Below are positions 9,046-11,193 of a stretch of DNA of 11,193 bases, piece by piece. Position numbers and translations under genes: made by a program. This DNA comes from Candidatus Methylomirabilota bacterium (lineage in GTDB: Bacteria; Methylomirabilota; Methylomirabilia; Methylomirabilales; Methylomirabilaceae), in assembly GCA_003105305.1 (NCBI GenBank), contig PQAQ01000144.1, forward strand, positions 1-11,193, read 5' to 3'. A model generated the notes under the pieces. That model was not told the DNA's origin. It saw nothing but the letters and a program-made list of their open reading frames with translations, and ran no database searches. Positions within the stretch are counted from its first letter, which is position 1. Every line of letters begins with the position of its first letter.

Positions 9046-10172
9046 AGTCGCGCCTGCTGGGCATGATCCGCAAAGAGTTCATTCAGATGTGGCGCGACCG
9101 CCTGACCCTCGGGATGATGCTCTCGATGCCGATGATGATCCTCGTCATTATCGGATGGGCCATCAATACAGACGTGAAGCATATGGGAACGGCAGTCTTC
9201 GACCAATCCCGGACGCCGGAAAGTCGGGATCTCCTCAACGCCTTTACCAACTCTCAATATTTCAACCTCGACAATTATGTGGACAGTTATGACGCGATCA
9301 CGCGTCTCATCGACGGCGGTAAGGCGAAGGTGGGGATCGTGCTGCCGCCTGACTACGCCCGCGCGCTCAAGCAGCAGCGCGTGGCCCAGATACAGGTCAT
9401 TGTGGACGCCTCCGATCCGATGGTTGCCACATCAGCCATCAACGCGGCCAGCGCCATCGGCCAGGTCGGCTCGCTACGGATCGCATCAGAGATGCTACAG
9501 CGGAGCACCGGCCGGGTTCCGCCCCCTACCCCTCTGGATGTCCGGGTTCGGGCCTGGTACAATCCCGACCTTGTCAGCGCTATCTTTATCATCCCCGGTC
9601 TGCTGAGCTTTATCCTGATGCAAACCACCATCACGATCATCGCCATGGTGGTGGTGCGGGAGCGGGAGCGGGGCACGCTCGAGGCGCTAATCGTCAGCCC
9701 GCTGCGCCGGTGGGAGTTGATGATCGCGAAGATCGTGCCGAATGTCGTGCTCGCGTACGCGCAGATGACGCTCGCGCTCGTATTCGGCGTCTGGGTCTTT
9801 GATATCCCCGTGCGCGGAAGTGTGGTCCTCCTGTATTTTCTGTCGCTGTTCTTTATCATGGGGACGCTGGGACTCGGCATCCTGCTGTCCACCATCGCCA
9901 GGAGTCAGCAGCAGGCCATGCAACTGGCCTATTTTATCTTCGTCCCCTCGGTCTATCTGTCCGGCGTGCTCTTCCCGATTGAGGGGATGCCGCCGCTGGC
10001 CCAGACCGTCGCCTACGTGATTCCGCTGACCTATTACGTGGAGATCATCCGTGGGATCATGCTGAAGGGGATCGGGATCTCGTATCTCTGGACGCACCTG
10101 CTGGTTCTCGCCGTCATCGGGGTGGTTCTGATCGCGGCCAGCATTCTCCGTTTCCACAAGAAACTCGGCTGA
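9042..10172 (+). CDS. ABC-2 type transporter permease
   Basis: The 376-residue permease has the ABC-2 layout with a large extracytoplasmic domain. TM1 is at about 24-42 (TLGMMLSMPMMILVIIGWAI), then a soluble domain of about 130 residues (45-175). A bundle of about five membrane segments follows, near 178-205, 227-250, 258-282, 288-310 and 347-369. The cytoplasmic coupling element RERERGTLEALIVSPLRRWE lies between TM2 and TM3 and is characteristic of YbhR/YbhS/YhhJ-like permeases. Its ATG overlaps the ATPase stop by four bases, so the two are translated together. Only one permease follows, whereas YbhFSR-type systems have two. This one may therefore work as a homodimer. Confidence 0.93.
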   Translation: MKSRLLGMIRKEFIQMWRDRLTLGMMLSMPMMILVIIGWAINTDVKHMGTAVFDQSRTPESRDLLNAFTNSQYFNLDNYVDSYDAITRLIDGGKAKVGIVLPPDYARALKQQRVAQIQVIVDASDPMVATSAINAASAIGQVGSLRIASEMLQRSTGRVPPPTPLDVRVRAWYNPDLVSAIFIIPGLLSFILMQTTITIIAMVVVRERERGTLEALIVSPLRRWELMIAKIVPNVVLAYAQMTLALVFGVWVFDIPVRGSVVLLYFLSLFFIMGTLGLGILLSTIARSQQQAMQLAYFIFVPSVYLSGVLFPIEGMPPLAQTVAYVIPLTYYVEIIRGIMLKGIGISYLWTHLLVLAVIGVVLIAASILRFHKKLG

Positions 10173-10196
10173 ATGCGGGACGTCTTTTCGACGCGC

Positions 10197-10213
10197 CGCA
10201 ACGCCTCGTTGCG
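10197..10213. repeat. Short inverted repeat before the M48 peptidase gene
   Basis: CGCAACG (10197-10203) and CGTTGCG (10207-10213) form a perfect seven-base inverted repeat with a three-base gap, four bases before a -10-like box. No T-run follows on either strand, so it is not a good intrinsic terminator. It could be an operator or a chance repeat. Confidence 0.5.
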
Positions 10214-10222
10214 TGGTAGAAT
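10214..10222 (+). promoter_or_regulatory. Possible extended -10 promoter element
   Basis: TGGTAGAAT is an extended -10 box (TGn followed by TAGAAT, five of six matches to TATAAT). No good -35 box is visible at the usual distance. Transcription from it would start near 10229, close to or at the candidate start codon of the peptidase, leaving almost no 5' leader. Confidence 0.35.
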
Positions 10223-10237
10223 GGCGGCGTGACGGTC

Positions 10238-11193
10238 ATGGTATCGCAATGGTTGCTTTTGTTGGTCTTGCCGGCGCTTGTCGTGGCGACGGTCTCGGTT
10301 GACAGACAGGCGCTCGGAGGCGTCGCGCCGCCTTCCGATCCGCGCGGATCGTTTGCCGATACGGCTCGACCGTACTTTTCCGCTGAGGAGGTGGCGAGAG
10401 GACGGGCCTACGCGCGAGGGCGATACCTGCTATACGGTCTGCGAACGGCGGTGACGCTTGTCCTGTTCGGACTCCTGACCCTGAGCCCGTTATCTGCAAC
10501 GATTCGCGATGTCTGCGTCTCGATCGCGGGCGGGCGCGTCTGGCTGACCGTCGCCGTCTTCGGCCTTGCGCTGGCATTACTGTATCATGCGGTGACCTTC
10601 CCGATCAGTCTGTACGGTGGCTTTCTCCACGAGCATGCATTCGGTCTCTCCAGACAGACGTGTGCCGCATGGGCGTGGGATTACGCAAAAGGGACGCTGA
10701 TCAATGCGGCGATCCTGCTCCCGCTACTGGTTCTGCTCTACGCCGTCATTCGATGGGATCCCGTCCGATGGTATCTTCCGGCATGGGTGGTCGTGATCCT
10801 GGTAATGAGTCTTCTGGCCGAATTGTCGCCGATCCTCGTCGATCCGTTATTCCATACGTTCCGACCGGTGCAGGATCAGGTATTGGTGGAACGACTCCGC
10901 ACGCTGACCGATCGCGCGGGCCTTGCGGTCGGACCGATCCTGGAGATCGATGCCGGCCACAAGACGACGAAGACCAATGCCTACTTTACGGGATTTGGAC
11001 GAACCAGACGGATCGTCCTGTATGATACGCTGCTCGCCACATCGACCCCCGATGAAGTGGAGGTGATTGTGGCGCATGAGCTTGGTCACTGGCGGCGGCA
11101 TCACATCTGGAAGGGGATGGCCATTGGCGCCGCCTCGGCGTTTGCCGTCTTGTGGCTGATTGCGCGTCTCCTTACTATCGCCGCCGATTCCGG
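10238..11193 (+). CDS. Ste24/CAAX prenyl protease 1-like M48 metallopeptidase (partial at right edge)
   Basis: This is an integral-membrane zinc protease. The 318 visible residues start with a hydrophobic N-terminal segment and hold further membrane segments near 65-85, 100-125, 152-170, 178-196 and 295-315. The M48 N-terminal domain ends with HKTTKTNAYFTGFGRTRRIV, the T-K-x-x-NAYF hallmark of the Ste24 family, then VLYDTLL. The zinc site HELGH has H280, E281 and H284. The third ligand (a downstream Glu) lies beyond the window. In eukaryotes Ste24 processes prenylated proteins; bacterial relatives are thought to act in membrane-protein quality control, and the substrate here is unknown. The start is ATG 10238 or the in-frame GTG 10229, with a stop (TAG 10217) limiting further extension; no strong ribosome-binding site is seen. 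It lies 65 bases after the permease. Confidence 0.93.
   Translation, partial: MVSQWLLLLVLPALVVATVSVDRQALGGVAPPSDPRGSFADTARPYFSAEEVARGRAYARGRYLLYGLRTAVTLVLFGLLTLSPLSATIRDVCVSIAGGRVWLTVAVFGLALALLYHAVTFPISLYGGFLHEHAFGLSRQTCAAWAWDYAKGTLINAAILLPLLVLLYAVIRWDPVRWYLPAWVVVILVMSLLAELSPILVDPLFHTFRPVQDQVLVERLRTLTDRAGLAVGPILEIDAGHKTTKTNAYFTGFGRTRRIVLYDTLLATSTPDEVEVIVAHELGHWRRHHIWKGMAIGAASAFAVLWLIARLLTIAADS

Overview
The window looks like ordinary chromosome from a GC-rich, double-membraned bacterium. The composition (about two thirds G+C in the housekeeping genes), a PyrR-attenuated pyr operon, an HlyD/ABC-2 exporter and a Ste24-type protease would fit a lineage such as NC10 (Methylomirabilota) or a deltaproteobacterial relative. 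That placement is an inference from gene content and style, not a proof.

Left part, minus strand (1-3434). A pyrimidine operon pyrR-pyrB-pyrC reads leftwards and runs off the left edge inside pyrC. It starts from a strong sigma70-type promoter (TTGACA / TACAAT, 16-bp spacer, 2225-2252). Its leader carries a PyrR-binding hairpin and an intrinsic terminator, the classic UMP-dependent attenuator. A 32-codon leader reading frame also runs through the terminator into the start of pyrR. Upstream of the operon lie two translationally coupled genes, an unknown 93-96-residue protein and a PNPOx-like flavin-binding protein. Beyond them is a small secreted YXWGXW-type protein with its own strong terminator.

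Middle part, plus strand (3617-6949). A complete ligA (NAD-dependent DNA ligase) is followed by a locally AT-rich accessory patch. The patch holds a DUF4145-like protein whose last helix has been shifted out of frame, and a compact hicB-hicA toxin-antitoxin pair. The patch looks acquired compared with its neighbours.

Right part, plus strand (7002-11193). An export module consists of an HlyD-type membrane-fusion protein, an ABC ATPase and an ABC-2 permease, tightly packed and probably cotranscribed. A Ste24/CAAX-protease-1-like M48 metallopeptidase follows and is cut by the right edge. An inverted repeat and an extended -10 box lie before it, so it may have its own promoter.

I see no rRNA, tRNA, CRISPR array, insertion sequence or phage gene. 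No intergenic stretch exceeds 300 bases. I did not find a clearly new multi-gene system. The items most worth a second look are the layered regulation in the pyr leader and the broken DUF4145-like gene.
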